Part shown: piece by piece, positions 63,098 to 64,000 of the stretch
How the letters are laid out: every line of letters starts with the position of its first letter
How positions within the stretch are numbered: the stretch's first letter is position 1
Assembly: GCA_029204225.1 (NCBI GenBank)
Contig: CM055095.1
Location: forward strand, 35,863,078-35,927,077
DNA from: Diphasiastrum complanatum
Lineage: Eukaryota; Streptophyta; Lycopodiopsida; Lycopodiales; Lycopodiaceae
Direction of reading: 5' to 3'
Length of the DNA stretch: 64,000 nucleotides
Notes under the pieces: generated by a model
What the model saw: the letters and a program-made list of their open reading frames with translations, nothing else
Database searches by the model: none
What the model was told of the DNA's origin: nothing
Made by a program: the position numbers and the translations under genes

Positions 63098-63916
63098 TGT
63101 TGGGGGTATTCCCAACAAAGTGTAAATAAATAAAATCATTCAATAAAATGTGTTGCGAGGGCATGACATCATGTGCGCGTAAGCCCATGGCCCAATGAGC
63201 ACGCAAGTAAAGTTGTAAATAAAATAAACTTGACTTGGGCCTTGGAATTAAAATAAAACTAGAGGCCCAAAGTCATTTTTAAACTTAGAGATTATTTTTT
63301 AGAGTTGGGTCCAAATTGGGACTCACATGAATCTTGTGATTACCAATGTACTTTTTGTGGACCCTTGGATCAAGTTGGGTCCAAGATGAATGGATAGGAT
63401 CATTGTGAATATTAGCCAATAGGATTGAGGGGCAAGGGCCTTCCCCATTTAATAAAAAGACACCATTTGTACACTATTTGCATGCTTAATGAGAAGGAGG
63501 AAACTCTACCAATTTTGGAAGAGAAGCATCTTCATTTGCAATTCAATGCCTGCTATTGCTCTTGTTGTTTTCTATTGCTTTCAAGTTCATGCTTTTTGGT
63601 TTCAGTAGTTTATGTTTCTCCTTTAGCATATACAATGTGCATTTGAGCTAACCTCCACCCTCCCTCTATCTCTCTCTTCTATCTTCTTTTCCCTCAATCT
63701 TTTCTAATCATCCCCTTTCTTTCACCTACAATCATGATGAATGTTAGTGTAGAGGAGTAGAGTTAAGGGAGAGTAGTGTTAGTGGTGAGTAGAGTTAAGG
63801 GAGAAAGTAGAAAACTAACTAAAAATAACATCTATGCATAGTTAGGTACCTATCCAATGATCTAACTCTTGTTGACAGGCGGGAGGGCTATACTACCTAA
63901 GATCTTTGACCCTACA
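63098..63916 (+). repeat. 5' LTR of a further gypsy copy
   Basis: Starts TGTTGGGGGTATTCCC, ends CCCTACA, 819 bases, and is followed by a primer binding site, so it is the 5' LTR of an element leaving the window. Close to the copy 3 LTR. Confidence 0.9.
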
Positions 63917-63917
63917 G

Positions 63918-64000
63918 TGGCGCTGTTGCCGGGAATAGGTTTTCACTAACTAGTTTAGCTGCATTTTAGTTATTTTCTTGCTTTTTAGAGTAGTTTTAGG
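63918..64000 (+). promoter_or_regulatory. Primer binding site and start of leader
   Basis: TGGCGCTGTTGCCGGGAAT at 63918-63936 is the tRNA-Asp-type site with two substitutions from copy 3. The rest aligns with the leader start of copy 3 (CTAGTTTAGCT, TTTTTAGAGTAGTTT). Confidence 0.85.

Overview
The window is nuclear DNA of a land plant with a large, repeat-rich genome. Two intact-looking host genes point to this: an ASHR2-type MYND/SET protein (27712-28989, one 114-bp GT-AG intron) and an RRM/CCHC/RS-domain protein (19235-22087). Copia elements primed by initiator tRNA-Met, a chromodomain gypsy, a Tat/Athila-like gypsy and an hAT element are also plant-typical. The species cannot be read from the sequence. 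The dense mixture of old and nested retroelements would suit a fern, lycophyte or gymnosperm, but that is only an impression.

Layout. 1-5.7 kb: a gypsy integrase remnant, a probable tRNA-derived SINE, a 72-bp AG microsatellite, a cluster of four CACGTG boxes and low-complexity DNA. 6.5-11.5 kb: an internally deleted copia element with both LTRs (7400-10573) between a minus-strand and a plus-strand chromodomain gypsy fragment. 11.5-14.0 kb: hAT and LINE remnants and a small coiled-coil ORF. 14.05-17.6 kb: a decayed minus-strand gypsy element. 19.2-22.1 kb: the RS-domain gene. 23.5-25.4 kb: an AT-rich unit bounded by two direct repeats. 27.7-29.0 kb: the ASHR2-like gene. 29.6-35.4 kb: two copia fragments of one family arranged tail to tail. 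37.7-40.7 kb: gag and copia RT fragments, then a long unrecognised antisense reading frame.

40.7-64.0 kb is dominated by one gypsy family (LTR starting TGTTGGGG, tRNA-Asp-type primer binding site, D-G-G protease, short CX2CX3HX4C knuckles). Copy 1 (+) is cut in gag by a copia element. Copy 2 (+, gag-protease) meets copy 3 (-, gag to integrase) tail to tail at about 49,620. Copy 4 (+, RT to integrase) follows the 5' LTR of copy 3. Another 5' LTR starts at 63098. Copies 2 and 4 may be the halves of one element into which copy 3 inserted.

The most unusual part is 57.5-63.1 kb. It holds a 359-codon frame of unknown function, a multi-exon transposase-like gene and a convergent two-exon gene of unknown function cut by an LTR. 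These frames, and the antisense frame at 39858-40724, are broken almost only by in-frame TAG and TGA. That is what loss of CAG and CGA codons through CHG/CG methylation would leave. The leader of the gypsy family also carries many copies of a TGCGAGAGTTA-like motif in both orientations, able to form hairpins.
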